Source of the DNA: Pachypanchax playfairii
Lineage: Eukaryota; Chordata; Actinopteri; Cyprinodontiformes; Aplocheilidae
Assembly: GCA_006937955.1 (NCBI GenBank)
Contig: SSNP01000015.1
Coordinates: 2,861,006 to 2,925,005, forward strand
Direction of reading: 5' to 3'
Length of the DNA stretch: 64,000 nucleotides
A program made the translations under genes and the position numbers. Below, in pieces: positions 37,049 to 50,532 of this stretch (positions are counted from its first letter, which is position 1; every line of letters begins with the position of its first letter). The notes beneath the pieces are model-generated. The model was not told the DNA's origin. It searched no databases and was given only the letters and a program-made list of their open reading frames with translations.

Positions 37049-37974
37049 TTAAAAAGTTATAATCAATAATACTTTTCATTTATAATTGACTTTTGTTGTT
37101 AATGTCAGTTTTTGAGGACTCAAAGTGTGAACAATGAACTATAGCAATAAAAGACAAACCTAAATAAAGTGGAAAATATACTGAACACAGAAAAATGGAG
37201 TCAAATGAAGAAAAGCCCAACTTTACATATTTGAAATAACTCAGTTTAAACACTCAAACTAAAACCATGACTTTTTTTATTTCCTATATTAATCCATCGT
37301 GGGGAAGTTTGGCTCTGGATTTGACCCATCCTCACCGTAGGGTGAGGAACATGTGTGTTAAAATAGTGACAAGTTTGCCCACAAGACAAGATTTAGAGGA
37401 TTGTTATCATTGAAAAAGCAGCGAGAAGAAGGGTACGAACCACTTTAAGTTGCTGTAAAATATGTCTGCAAACACTGCTGAGTGATCCAAATCTTGGTTA
37501 CAAACGAAAAGATTTAACTCTCAAATTTTGAGATGAAACATGAACTTGATTATCCAAATTACATGATTTGAGTAATAAAATAGGAGCCAAACATGTGCTT
37601 GTCAGATGTTTCCTTACAAACAATAAAACTGGGCTGGACAGAAATGACAAGATCCAGAGTGATGACTAGGCAAATTGTGGTGACCTTAAGCACTTTTTGT
37701 GATGCAGATAATTGACGAGTCATGATATTTTAAATCCCTGTGGATCTTAGGGGTTTTAAAATGGAAAATAAATCCTTGTGTTGTTGTTGGAATGGCTTGA
37801 GTGATGAGGAGGATGTTTCAGTATCAGTGATATAAGATTGATTGACTTGTTTTGGTGTAAATGTGGGAGTTTGAATAACTGAATCTTTACCCCCCCAACA
37901 AACAACTTGTAGAAATAGCTGGTCATTTAAGGTGTAAATACATATTTCAAGTGGAAACATTTGAACCTGAGTCA

Positions 37975-38370
37975 GTCAGTCATTATCTATACCTGCTTGT
38001 AAATGTTCAGGGTCACAGGGAGCTGGTGTGTATCTCCAGCAGTCATTGAGTGAGAGGCGGGATCACACCTATAGGAAAACTGAGAGTTACCAATTAACCT
38101 CAAGCATGTTTTTGGCGTAAATTATGACGTGTACTTGTATAGCGCTTTTCTTAAGTCCGGTGACTCCCAAAGCGCTTCACAGTGTGTCATTCACCCATTC
38201 ATGCACACTCACAGGTTGCATACTTTTGGTCTATGGGAGGAAGAAAAACCCGCACATGTATGGAGAGAACATGCAAACTCCATGCAGAAAGGTCCCAGCC
38301 CAGTTTCAACCTTAGGACCTTCTCACTGCAAGGCGACAGTGCCACCAACTGCACCACAAGCTGAGTCCGA
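37975..38370 (+). repeat. Two adjoining dispersed teleost repeat fragments
   Basis: Positions 37975-38110 match the 'cacagggagctggtg' to 'ccaattaacc' part of the repeat at 33935. From 38124 a second piece begins 'gtgtacttgtatagcgc' and ends with the 'gagaacatgcaaactcc' tail shared with the same family. It looks like one repeat with an insertion or a chimera. Confidence 0.6.
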
Positions 38371-38395
38371 CATGTACAAACAATATTTGGCCTAA

Positions 38396-40084
38396 ATCAA
38401 TTGACTCCCCTTAGCCTTCACTGTCATCCTTTTCTTTATCACTTCAGGATTTCCCTTCACTGCAGATTTTGTGTGCAATGGGTCTTTTTAGTTCTGATAC
38501 ATGTTTCCTCAGTTGGTTTGCCCAGTTGGTTTCATACATAGGACGCTAGTGGGGGACAGCTGACAAGCACATGGCTACATAACGTATAACATTGTGGATT
38601 TTCTAATCTTGTGCTGCAAGACGGATTCTCGCGAGATTTGGAGTTTTCCAAACCCATGAAAATCCATCTTGTACTGCTCCAACTAATCCGTCCGACTCAA
38701 CGCCACTGGTGGTTCGGACCAATCATGTGTTAGCATTGTGCTTTGGGGCGGGTGTTCAGGTATGACAATAGCAGCAAGTGCCCAGGGAGACAAAGCAAAA
38801 AAAACATGGCTGTGCTGGTGGATGTACGCGTAGAAGCAGCTACTGAATCTGTTTTAGGGAGAACTAGAGATGATTTCTTCACTGAAAAATTAGCAAAAGT
38901 GAGAATTTTGTGCTTTTCTTGATGGTAACGATGTGTTTAGCTTTTCTCCCGAGCTTGATTTACTGTGATTGGCTAAAGACAAACGTGGTAGGCGGGAACT
39001 TGCTGGCGCGTCCTCCAATCAGCTTAAAATATACCAGATGTCCCTCCCTTTTTCAGGCACTTAAAAGCCCTGACTCAACACAGGGCGGGGCTACACGTAG
39101 ATCTGGAAGCGCAAGGTTATGAATTTTCACCTTTCACAGTTCTGGAACTATCAGTTAACAACATTTACATTGCAAATAATTATCTTGTGATCTTTTGAAG
39201 ATACAATATTCTATTTAATTGCAGATAAAAATGTATATGACACAGAATTAATTGTGTCTGAGGAAAACACAAATTTTCAATTGTGCCACTCCTTAGACCA
39301 AAACAAGTACAATAGAAAGAATCAAGTGATTTTCTGATTAAAATGTTTTGTATATTCTTTATTTACCAAATTTCTTAATCAGTTTTTTTTATTTCCAACA
39401 AACTGCAGTGATCGTTGTGTTTATTTGATGAAGTCTGGAATCTGTTTGACAGATGAGAACATGCAAATCTCCAGCCATTTAAAACATGTTTTCATGTGAT
39501 TGTAAGAACATGAAATTGCATGTCAGATGCCAGAACCAATAAGTCACCTTTTGGAGAGAGTTGCATTATTTTTCTAATCTTGGCTCTTTAAATATTAGGT
39601 ACTGGGGAATATGTCTTGCAGTCTAACATGTAGTTTGATATACTGAATAAACAGCTTAGCCAGATCTCATACTGATTCTTAAATGTTTTGCTTCGTTGTT
39701 TTAGTGTAAAATGAATAACAATCTGTAGCATCAGCATGTCGCCATAGAAGGGAACATCAGTCTGAGGTGATTGAAAGCAGTTGGCGGTGCAGATAAACTG
39801 GCTGTCAGCCTGTTCTGCTCTCAGTAATACAGAGAGAAAATCCTTTTACTCAGTAACTACAAACTCTTTGATGATTGTGTCCCACTTATCAAAGCAGCGC
39901 AGTGGTTTACGTGTCAGTGGTTTACATTGAGCTTATTGGCTGTTTTTTTCTGTCTTTATTTTTTTAACCTTATTAGCAGAAAGATTTTTTCCACTGTCAA
40001 GAAAGAGATTCACAAACTTCCTTTGACTGAAATGAACCTAAAATAATCCAAAAAGCCTCAATAAGAAATGCCGGTTGACACAAA
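38396..40084. other. Intergenic, no gene recognised
   Basis: Positions 38600-39120 are GC-richer than the surroundings and may be an old MITE, but I could not find inverted ends. The rest is AT-rich and featureless. Confidence 0.4.
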
Positions 40085-41326
40085 GAAGCAATCAGCAGCA
40101 ACTCGATGCGTCTATGTAACTGGTGAAAAGAACGTGCTGAAGTTCAAATCAAAGATCAGAACGGGCTGGTCTTAGTGTTTCGGAAACTACCGATCAGCTG
40201 GGATTTTTACTCCCAACCATCTCAGGTTTACAGAGAAAAGTTTGAAAAATACTAAATACCCAGTGTGCAGAAGTTCTATTGATTTGATTTGATTTGAATG
40301 CTTTATTTCGAACAAGTGCAAAAAAACAAAAAAAACAAAAACAAACAAACAATAATCAAGACAATAATACACATTAATGTGTCCGAAAAGGAGTAGGACG
40401 AAGCATAAGCTTATTTAATCCTACCCCCTCTTCTCCTCTCCTTTAACATAAAATTCATTTCTATGAACTACAAGGTACGAAAAAAAAAAAATTTGCATTT
40501 TAAATTAAGTACTAAACACATATACAAGAAAAGAGAATAAACAGATAGAAAAGTAACAAATAGAATTATTGAAAAACACCCGATGGTAAGGCCCCTTCCT
40601 CTTCCCTGTACCCAGTGAAAACCATGTTCTTATATTGTTTTTTAAACTGGATCATGCTTGGACATTGCTTGAGCGCCACACCCAACCTGTTCCACACCCT
40701 CACTCCACACACAGAAACGTAAAAACTTCTTAATGTTGTACGTGCCCATTGATGTTTTAAATTGTGCTCCCCCCTCAAATCATAATTCCCATCCTTATTG
40801 AAAAACATTTTTTGTATGTTACCAGGAAGTGCCTTATGTGTTGCTTTGTACATGAGTTGTGCTGTTTGAAAATGAATAATGTCAGTGAGTTTTAATGTTC
40901 TGGATTTTAAGAATAGTGGATTTGTGATTGATCTATTGATCTCAGAGGAGAAAAAAAGGGATCAGAATAAAGTTCCTTCCTCGTATCGATTGTTTAGGCT
41001 GGTGGGGTCATTTTCTTGGATCGCTTCATCAGCTGGGTACCAACACCACAGCCCGCATGAGTGTTGCTGACCACCTCCATCTCTTTATGTGCTCTACAGT
41101 GATCTTCTTTCAGCAGGATAATGCTCCATGTCACGAAACTCAGATCATCAGAAACTTATTTCTTGAACATCACAGTGAGTTAATTGACCTCCAGCAGCCT
41201 CCACAATCACCAGATCACAATCCAACAGCTTCATGATGTGGGACAGGAGATCCTGGATGTGCTGCTGACAAACCAGCAGCTGTGTGATACTATTATTTCT
41301 AAGGAATGTTTCCATAATCTTGTTAA
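40085..41326 (+). pseudogene. Decayed DD36E-type Tc1/mariner element split by a LINE
   Basis: Positions 40089-40277 align with the 5' part of the intact element at 53522 (untranslated leader and first helix-turn-helix region). Positions 40991-41326 align with its 3' half, including the strings encoding FQQDNAPCH and PPQSPD. The codon for the last catalytic Glu is deleted, the central third is missing, and no terminal repeat remains. A LINE 3' end fills 40278-40990. Confidence 0.8.
40278..40990 (-). mobile_element. Non-LTR retrotransposon 3' end (L2/CR1-like)
   Basis: The minus-strand frame reads TAQLMYKATHKALPGNIQKM and continues to VRVWNRLGVAL and FKKQYKNM, the C terminus of ORF2 in L2/CR1-type LINEs. 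The 3' UTR follows and ends in repeated ATCAA units at 40278-40300, as expected for the 3' terminus of such elements. It is 5'-truncated. It interrupts the decayed Tc1-like element, so it inserted later, or joined it at a deletion. Confidence 0.8.
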
Positions 41327-41967
41327 AAAGGCCCTTCCATTAAAACAGTTTTTCTGAGGTTTCTGTTAAATATTTTAGCTCCACAGGTGTTCTTACCTTC
41401 ATAGTGGGTGTGAAAACAGGTCAACAACTTCTCTTTCAGTTTTTATCGCTCAAACTACACAGGTGGTCATAACACCCAAGTTCGAACAGCCTGTATTTGT
41501 TTCGTCACAACTCCATTGCTTGTTAGTATTCATCAGTTGAAACCCTGCCTAGCATGCTGCTGGCTAAAAGCTGTAGCATAACGTAGCAAACAAGAAGAGA
41601 CTACGTGTCTGCCATGCACAGCAGGGCAGGATGCAATGTGCCTTGCTCTCATAGGCTAGTTTGTTAGCCAATCAGAGTCCAGCAAATTCAAATAATGAAT
41701 ATTTCATGCTTTGTGTCGTGTTATCTTGTGCAGCGCTTTGGTTGGTTGTAATGCCATGTTAAAAGCGCTTTTATAAATAAATATGGTATGGTATATGGTA
41801 TATGGTAATGAGTTGCAGCCCGAAGCCTGACAAATCTTCACACAGATAGATTGAAAGGTCTGTTAATCAGTGTTTCCTAATGTTTTTTAGATATAAAATG
41901 TTTCATATTATTGGTTAATACTTAAGAAATAACCACAAAGGCATGACATTTGCATGAAATGGCCTCT
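41327..41967 (+). mobile_element. TTAA-flanked non-autonomous element, copy 5 of 6 (carries an insertion)
   Basis: It aligns with the copy at 8030 in the same orientation between TTAA 41323-41326 and TTAA 41968-41971. About 105 bases at 41701-41805 are extra. Confidence 0.85.
41701..41805 (+). mobile_element. Retroelement-like tail inserted in TTAA element copy 5
   Basis: This stretch is absent from the other five copies. It contains 'cagcgctttgg' and 'aaaagcgcttttataaataa', followed by tandem TATGG/TATATGG units. This resembles the 3' tail of fish LINEs or SINEs with a simple-repeat end. Confidence 0.6.
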
Positions 41968-41971
41968 TTAA

Positions 41972-44900
41972 ATCTATGAAACAATTAAAGCCTAATAATC
42001 ACTACAAGATGGGTCTTATTAAATTGAATAGCTATGTAAATCTTATTGCAGTTACAGTTTTAAATATTAATGCTGCAAAATTTAGACAATTGTAATTGTT
42101 TTTTAATCTAAATTATAACGCAAACATCTCAAGATCTACTCTGTGTTTCATGACCCACAGTGAGGTCCTGACCTCAATTCTGGGAACTACTTTATCTTTC
42201 TGTTTCAACCTCTTAAATTTAAACAAAACAGTCAGCAGCTCCTTCCTGGCAGAAGACTCAGACAGATTGACTAGAAATCACTTATTTAATTTAAAGTAAA
42301 GGGAGTCTGAGAATTAAGTCTTTTGTCAGTAAAGTAAGAGGGAACTTTTATAACCACAGGACCTTGTAATATGTTAGTCAGACCACTTTGCTGGTTTTCT
42401 TTGCAAAACAGCGCCTACAAACTGATTAATGTGCCGCAATAACTGTGGGAGTTCATGTCAAAAGGTTCGTCTTATTCCAGATAATTTATAATCCCTTCGT
42501 ACCGTGCAGTTCATCATTTGGAAATTCTAAACACGCTGTAAAATTATGTTTAAGGGTTCATTACAGTAAGCCTCATACATGTTGTTATAACATCACTTTA
42601 CATTATTTAAGATGAATAGGACAAAATAATATAACACAAGGTATGAATTGAAATGTTATTCTCCACGTTTGGCAGTTTAAAATAAAGTTATTTACAAATT
42701 TAGCACCAGATATTTCCTTTTAGCACTTTTCACTCTGACTTTACCTTCACGAAGCTAAAAACACAAACACACTAAAAAACATGCTGCATTTATGTAATGC
42801 AGAACATCCATGTTCTGATTATTGTCTTCTTCCTATTTTAACTAATGTCTCTGATGTTTTCATCGCTTTTTTTGTGGGGGGTGTCTAACGATAAGTGTCG
42901 GTCTCATGAATTAAATGATGAATTACAGCTTGTTTTTCTTACAGGTTGACATCCTAAACATCCTTGGGGTTTTACTCACGGCCACATTGTAATGGAGTCA
43001 GCATCACATCACAACAAGTCTGCCTCGTCCTGCTGAGGCACATTTTCCTGACTTGGCCGAAAAACAACAATTCAAGCTGAAAAACCACATTTGCTCTCTT
43101 GAGTGTTCCAGTATCTCTGAAAAACCCCAATTGGAGGTTCCCTTCCCAACTACACTCGCTTGGAAAGTCAAAGAAAAACCATCTGGTCTTCTAGTTGTTT
43201 TGTTCTGAAGCCAGTAACCCAATTAACTACCCCTCTGAGTAAGAACATGTAGTGTAAGACATCACAGCACAACGTTTTAGTTTGTTATTTGGAAGTTAAA
43301 GCAACATTCCAGCTGTGAAAGCTGATATTATTTGAGTCTTTTTGGGATTAGTGTTGAGTTAAAAGTTATCTGGCTTAAGAGCAAACTGTGTCAACTTAGT
43401 TGTCTTAAAGGGACATTCAGATCTTTTCAGTGAGTTTCTGGGGAAATGTTATGAAGACACATCTGCTGTAACTCTTTGAACAACCTCATAGAGACCAGGA
43501 TGAGCTGGTGATTAGTTAATATCAGAAATATCATATTGGTTCCTGCAAACTTTATTTTATAAACCTTTGAACTGCTGAGAATTTTGCACAATGAAGGTAA
43601 AAGCAACATTTAGCTGCTCTTTCACGAATTTCTACTGGAAATAACTGTAAAAAATCACATCACCAAATATGCAAATTCCTCCCTTTTCTTTAGAGCCAGA
43701 ACAGAGAAATATAAAAATACTAATATTAATAGTAATAATAATAAAAAGAATTATAAGGAAAGTTTTAGCTTCTAGAATAAAGTAGTAATTTCTTAATTTA
43801 GTAACAAAAATTTTTGCTCAAACCTCAATTGATTGACTACAAAGTCACACCGTCTGCTTGTTAAAACAGTTGCAAACAGCCATTTGATTGTTTTTTATTT
43901 ATTTATTTGTTTGTTTGTTTTCCTGCTTCAACACACTTGATGTGTGTCAATGCATGATCGCCAGGATTCTGTAGAACCTCATGACGTGCTGAACAGGTAA
44001 TTCAGCTGCAGCTGTTAAATCAGGAGTTGTTGGAGCAGGAAACGACTAAAATATGCAGAATATTGACCCTAGAGGACCAGGACGGGACACCATACAGGAA
44101 GTTAACTAAAACACATCATGGGTTAAATGGAAATCAGCATAATTAAACGCAGAGCAGAACACAAACAGATTGAGGCAATAAACTGCAGAACCTTAAAGCT
44201 CATGACTTTCATATGATTCTGTTGTAAAAAATTGTCTGCATGAGGTGAATAAAAAGAATAGATGATTTTAAAAAAGCCAGAACTGACTATTGTTAAAATA
44301 CTGTCAAAATTACAAAATAGAGTTTTACATAATCCATTTAAAAATATGAGATCAGGAAACTGCAGCGTCGTTTCAGGTTTTTGCCTTTGATGTAAAGCTT
44401 AAATAAATTTATGAACTTGCTTAAAAATGTGGACGCTCCTGTTTGCATCAGACTGTGCAGAGTGTTTTCACCTGTCCACACGTGCACGCTGACCCTGCTC
44501 ATCAGTTAACGTGCCCCTCGTTTTGTTTTATGGCTCAAGTTCCACAAGCTCTACAGCCTCCCAACACCTGTATAATAAATCACCAGTCCACTCCTGTAGG
44601 TGTCACACAGCTCAGCAGCACACACACTCCTGTCTGAAGAGGAGACCTGAGTGAGGGGCGGCAGGAGCTGACTCCTTTAATCCAGCGGTGGGGCTTCGTG
44701 ACACAGAGGCGTCATCACGGAGGATGAAAACAGTCGCAGAACATGTAATTTAGGATGAAAGTTGTTCTCCAAAGGAAGAGATTAATGATGAATGTTTTTA
44801 GTCAGGGTATCTATCTGTTCTGAGCTTTAAAGTGAGCACTGTAATTTAAATGAATTATTGACAGTATAATAATACAGGTGAATATAAAAGTTGGTTATGA

Positions 44901-45060
44901 CATCATGCGCTGAAATAGTTACTCTGACAGAAATGTCGAATACCTTCTGGAAAGCCTACAGCCACTATTTGCACTAAACGTTAGCTGCAAAATTGTATGC
45001 AGAAAACTGGGTAATGCTAAAATTATTTAACTGTAGCAGTTTATAAAGTAGAGTTAGCAT
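41972..45060. other. Intergenic, no gene recognised
   Basis: At 43406 a TTAA followed by AGGGACATTCAG looks like the left end of a common fish repeat, but no matching right end was found. ATTT/GTTT simple repeats lie near 43895-43920. No exon is supported. Confidence 0.4.
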
Positions 45061-45063
45061 TGA

Positions 45064-45678
45064 AGGTGATATACCCGATTTCAAATTGCCTAGCTTAGAA
45101 TGTCAACAAATGTAAACAAAGTCACTGAACTCTCAGCCCCTCCCGTCGGGTAGAATACCTAAGCCACGCCCCCCCGGGTTTGGAAACACGCGTAGCCCCA
45201 GAAGACGACCGAGTGCAAGACACTGGTCTACAGTTCATTCAAGTACCGTAACATGGTGGAATCATCGGTAAGTGAAAACAATATAACAATGAACAACTGA
45301 CATTAATTGTTACTTTGTCCTGAACCTGACGCGGAACCAGCCGGCGGCTGTTTCTCCTGCTGTAACATGGTAGAGCGGCGAACACTGCCAGCAGTGGTGT
45401 GCTGCGATAATATGTCTCAGTTTTTTAGGAGCACAGAAGCCAAATAAATGCAGAAGTCCGTATGATTGGAGAGACTATCCAATCATTCCTTTTGGACCGA
45501 ACCATTTGATTGGTTGATGTTTTCAGACAAATACGGGATAACCACTTAATTATTTATTTATTTATTTATTTTTTAATCTTCACAACATATTTTTCTCCAT
45601 GCTGTGTTAAAACATTTTTAATGGGCATGAAAAAAAAACACGTTAAGCTAATTTGTTATGTAAATTAAGTATAGCAGC
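45064..45678. mobile_element. Possible T2/Kolobok-type MITE
   Basis: The left AGGTGATATACCCGATTT and the reverse-complemented right AGCTGCTATACTTAATTT are similar. The right flank is TTAA, while the left flank is TTGA. The interior is non-coding, with a GC-rich left half and an ATTT array at 45549-45571. Confidence 0.45.
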
Positions 45679-45682
45679 TTTA

Positions 45683-48600
45683 ATCATGAAAGTTTTGAGA
45701 TTTGAGTTTGGTCTTGGTCTCGTTTAACCTAGCTGTTTGCTCAGTTAGAATTCTCCACAGTTTGTCCAAACTGAGTCTGTTCAGATGTTTAGAAACAAGT
45801 GAAACTGTTCAAAATGTTTCATTCACTTCAAAAGACTTTGAATCTTAACATTAAGTTAATCAAATATTACATGCAGAGAAAATCGCCTTCTAAAGCAGCA
45901 CATTAAATGGGGGATAAGGGAGGTAAGTATCTGCTGAGGTGGTAAACACAGTAACCCCGGACATGAGGATGACATCATCATTAAGGCAGGAAGGAAGGCC
46001 AAACTGTCATCATTCACCTAACCCTAACTATATGCAACAAGACCAGCCTAAATTCTTTCTCTTTGTGATACCAGCATGGAGCAACTGCCTTCAAACAGCT
46101 TCTGGAAATCTGCAGTTTCTCTGTTCTTCATGTTCTGACTACCTGCAGCTGTGGAATAAAGTAAATTGAACTGTGGGCACTAACCAGGAGGTCTGAACAT
46201 TAGCTGTCATGAAAAAAACCATTAAATATCTGTTGAACTGCTGAATGTGTGAATGAATCACAACCCTCGCAGCAACTTCGATTACTCTGAAAAATAAAGT
46301 CTGATTTACAAAAAGGACTGTTTTATAGCCGTCTGAGTGAACAAGACAGTTTGTTTCTGGTTAAATAACTTTCACATATTGAACTAGTAAAAACAGACCT
46401 GGAAATGGTATAAACTTTGATTCAGGTTCCATCGATGGGATGTGAACCAGCCTCAGTTTAAACAAAATAAACATGTACATGGTTTAATCCCAGAGATCAC
46501 AGTCCAGTCAGAGGGATGTTCAGTTGTCAGAGACATTTAAGAGCTAAAACCAGTCTGATAATGTGAGAGGTAACAAAGCACCACGCTGAAGCTGTTTGAA
46601 TTCTACTGCTTTGTGTTCGAGATGTTCTAAGTTGTGGCAGAAAGACAGAAAGAGCTTCCAAGAACAAGACAGAAAGTCCCTGAACACGAAGCCAAGCGTT
46701 AATACTCAACATGAGGCAGAGTGGAGGAGCTGAAACCAACCCTGGCTCAAGCAACACGACTCCTCTCTCCATCATCTCCACCTGAGAGGAACGGGACCCC
46801 CTCATAAATATATGAAAACTGAAACGCAAACTCAAAGCGAGGAAGGGAATCCAAATATGAAAAGAACATTATGTAAACCCGCATCATGTCAATAACCATT
46901 TTAAAGCCTTTTAAACTGTTCATTCATAACAACTACACATTAGAATTTATTCTATTATTATAAAATATTAAAATAGTCATAATATATTTGGCACCTGTAA
47001 TACTTATATCCTCCTCCAGTGAGGATGAGTTTGGCTTCATGTGATAACATATATAGTAACACACGTCTGCAGATTTTACAGCCCTAATTAGCTGAAAAAA
47101 CTCAATACTAATGATAATTTTGATTAACGATGATGATTCATAGAAATATAAACACTTGGAGATGTTGCAGCTTTTCAACCAATGAGGTAACAAATTGAAC
47201 AAAACAAAGTTGAATCTAAAATGTGCTTCCTTTGGTGAAGTGGAAACATTAAAAAACATGCCTCACACATATTTTTCACTCCTGTTAACCTTTGCAAAGT
47301 GACTGGAGCTCTGCCACTTTTGATGCTCATCCAGACGGTGGGTGGTCAGAGGAGCTGAGCAGTTGTGAATCAAAATTTCCTTCTGTTTTTTTTTTTTTTT
47401 TNCTCCTTTTTAATTTAGCATGTGTAGATATAAAATGTTTTTGCTCCTCTGTTGCAGAAGGTTTGAAATGAAACATTTACAAACTTCCCTGTCAAATAAA
47501 AGAAGTGCCTGACAGGTTGAAAGATGTTGCGTAAGAACTTTTAGAGATATCATTGTCTTTTTTGATATTTGTTGGATTAAACAGACAATCTGGGAAATTT
47601 TCTTTCAGCCAATTCATCAGTCGGCTTCTATGCATCCCACTAAGCCCTTTTATACTCTGGGATGGGGGTTTGGGTTTACGTTCTGTGGACAGCATGAATG
47701 ATGCTAAGCCTTTGCAGATGATAAGAGCGCTACGTCAGCACTGACTTTAGTGTGGTTGTTCTGTGTTATGTCAGCTCAGCTGTCCTTTGGTTTTCCATGT
47801 TCTGCAGGCTTCAACATTTTCTCTCTCCCTGCTCTCGTATCCCACATTTAAACTCAAAGATCGTGTGCATTCTCTGAAGTCATTGTTGATACAAGGATTT
47901 TGTTTCCGTAGCAGGACAGAGACCGACAGACGCTCTCCACTCTGTGTAAAGCTGCAAAGGAACTGATCTGGATCACAGCGCTGCATCCAGATTAGTAACA
48001 ATACGAAGGTCAGACTGCACTAATTGACTTATTTGGATGAGTGGATACTGAAACAAACTTTTGAAAAATAACTAAATCAGAAACACAAACAGTCACATGG
48101 AATTACTGCCTTTTCCAGATGATCTTCTTTCTACAGCATTCATTCAAACTGATAGTTTCAAAAAGTCCTAAAAACCAATAATCACAACATTGCAGTTTTT
48201 AACCCTATAATGTTTATTATACTGTTATCATGTCTCTTTAACAAGATTGTTACTTTCCTCAAAAACCTAAACAGGTTTTTGGCCCTCTGGTTAAGGATCT
48301 ACGTTCCACTGGTGGCAAGTGTCATTTTCTAATATTATTGTTATTCAGTAATTACGTAATAAAACAATGAACAGCTCTAATAATATAATTATTCAATAAG
48401 CTGTTCTGTTTTAAAGAAATGTAGGTTTTGTTTCTAATATTTCTTTTGTCAGATGTTAAAGGATTAAAAGTTGCTTTAATTATCATGTCATAAAATGTTC
48501 ATATGGGCCATTTCAAACCTACATCTGCTGTGCGGATGTTGGTTTATTACACATGAACTCGAGGGGAGAGAGGAAACAGTTTTACTGCTTATAAAATGCA

Positions 48601-49141
48601 AACATTTGTATCTGCTCAGCATTCATCTAGTTTTTATAACAATGTGATACACAGAAAGGCTTTTTAAATGAAGTTTCATTAAAAAAAGGGAAAGTTCAGA
48701 AGTTGAGTGACTCTGTGATAACTGTATTAACAGTGTTACATCATCATCAAGTCTTCAGATATATCAGCCTCTTCTTGTAGCATATGAAAATGTTGCTTAT
48801 GTCAACAGAACTATAATCATTCTCCTGTTCATGTTAATCCTACTTTCATGATTCCTACACAAAGCACTGCTCCTCCTTCTGCTCACTGTCTGTACAGAGA
48901 TTAAGAAGATAAACGGTAATGTCCTTTAAATATTGGATAAAAATGAAATATGGCTGTTCTCATCAAGGACCTGAGGCTTAATTGGACCTGTGACCTTTTG
49001 TGAACTTTGGCTTCTTATGATAAGGTACATATTGTTGTCCACAATGGAGAAAGTTAAACAATGGAGCACCAGTTGATAATATCAGTTTATTTTATCTGAA
49101 ACTCAACTTCTTTTTTAATCAGTCAACCAGATCACACTTAT
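45683..49141. other. Intergenic, no gene recognised
   Basis: One ambiguous base (N) ends a poly-T run at 47402. Frames here are short and without family motifs. Positions 46540-46860 are AG-rich like the tract near 25.8 kb. Confidence 0.4.
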
Positions 49142-49145
49142 TTAA

Positions 49146-49764
49146 AGCTGCAATATGTAAGAATTAGACCTTGTTGTCACATTCCCGTAGAAAAACAAAC
49201 AAACATCCGCTCTCAGCCACTCATCTCATCCCCTCCCTGATTTTTCTGTTGGGTTGCCAGTTCCAATGTTGATCCTCATTTTGATTCTCTTGTATTTGTT
49301 CAATTTTTGGGAATGTCTGAAGGTCTGTTTGTTCAGCCTTGAGTTTTAATAAGTGTGTTTGAACACCCCATCACGTAAATTACACCTGTAGAAGGTGTGC
49401 AGCTTGGCTGCTCAGTTGTTAGCGTTTACAGGGAAGGGTGTCGCGGTTTCTGAGGTTTACTACAAGTTACCTCAGGGATGCGTCTTTTATTCTTTGCTGC
49501 TGGTTGTTGTTGAATTGAAACTGCTTGTGTTGAAGACTTGGCAGCCTTGCAGACTCACATGTGATTCGCTATGGAACCAGGAAGTCTGGACGTGTAAATA
49601 ATGATTCCGGTGCGGACCAGCGCTTTTAAAGTGACAGAAACTAGCGATCACCAAGCCGGCTGAGATCGAGATCTGTTACAATGTGACTTTATTTTCAACA
49701 TCGGTGGGACATTAGACTGTTATGTGATTATTTCACTGTAAAGTTTTTACATACTGTACCTGTA
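49146..49764. mobile_element. TTAA-flanked T2/Kolobok-type MITE, copy B
   Basis: It starts AGCTGCAATATGTAAGAAT after TTAA (49142-49145). The right end GTACAGTATGTAAAAA (reverse complement) is recognisable, but its TTAA has decayed. It shares its interior with copy A at 20263, plus about 220 bases (49255-49480) not present there. Confidence 0.75.
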
Positions 49765-49765
49765 A

Positions 49766-50528
49766 AAACAGTTCTATTCCATTTGTAAATGGTGCAGATT
49801 AAGCTGAAATCAGATGTCTGCTGCAGCCTCTTCAGGTCATACCTGTTCGAACAGACACAACTGTTTTTTTGTTTTTGCCTGCAGGATTCTCAAAAGCTGC
49901 TTATTAAATTGACAGGTGGCATGCCTTCTAACACTTCTTTGACATGCAGCTTGTAAACGCTTCAGTGTAAAGAAAATGCACTGAGATGGAAAACAGCAAC
50001 TCTGTGAGCACAATACATAGTGTGAAATTTCCCGAGGGACCTCTGTCCTCCTGTCATCCCTTCCCAGATGGGAAATAAGATTCACTTCAGCCTGAAATGA
50101 CTGCTAGCTAAATCCTGTTGTGGATTCAATGTGTTAAACGTCCTCCTGTGTTTAGCTGGGGTTGTATTACCACATGAAAAATCACAAGAATACACTGTTC
50201 AAATGTTAAAGGCAACAAAAACAGGTTGTTGGACCAACTGTGTTTCCTGCTGAAATACTGAGGAGAAATAGCACTTTCTGTTGCTCAGATTTAAATATTT
50301 GTTAAACATTTAAAACTCTTATTGGCCTTTTCTCTGTCAAAAGTAGAGTCCAACCTCTTGGAGTCTTTTACCTGGGCAAATAAATTATATAATAATATAA
50401 ACAGATTGATTCTGAGCTAAAATAAACATTTTTTTGCTTGGATATGTAAAAAATTAGCCCAGAGTTGCTTATTTCAGCTGGGCATCAGTTCAACTCATTT
50501 TGTATTGTATTGTATAAACTGAACTTAT
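49766..50528. other. Intergenic, no gene recognised
   Basis: No exon or repeat identified between the two transposon copies. Confidence 0.45.
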
Positions 50529-50532
50529 TTAA

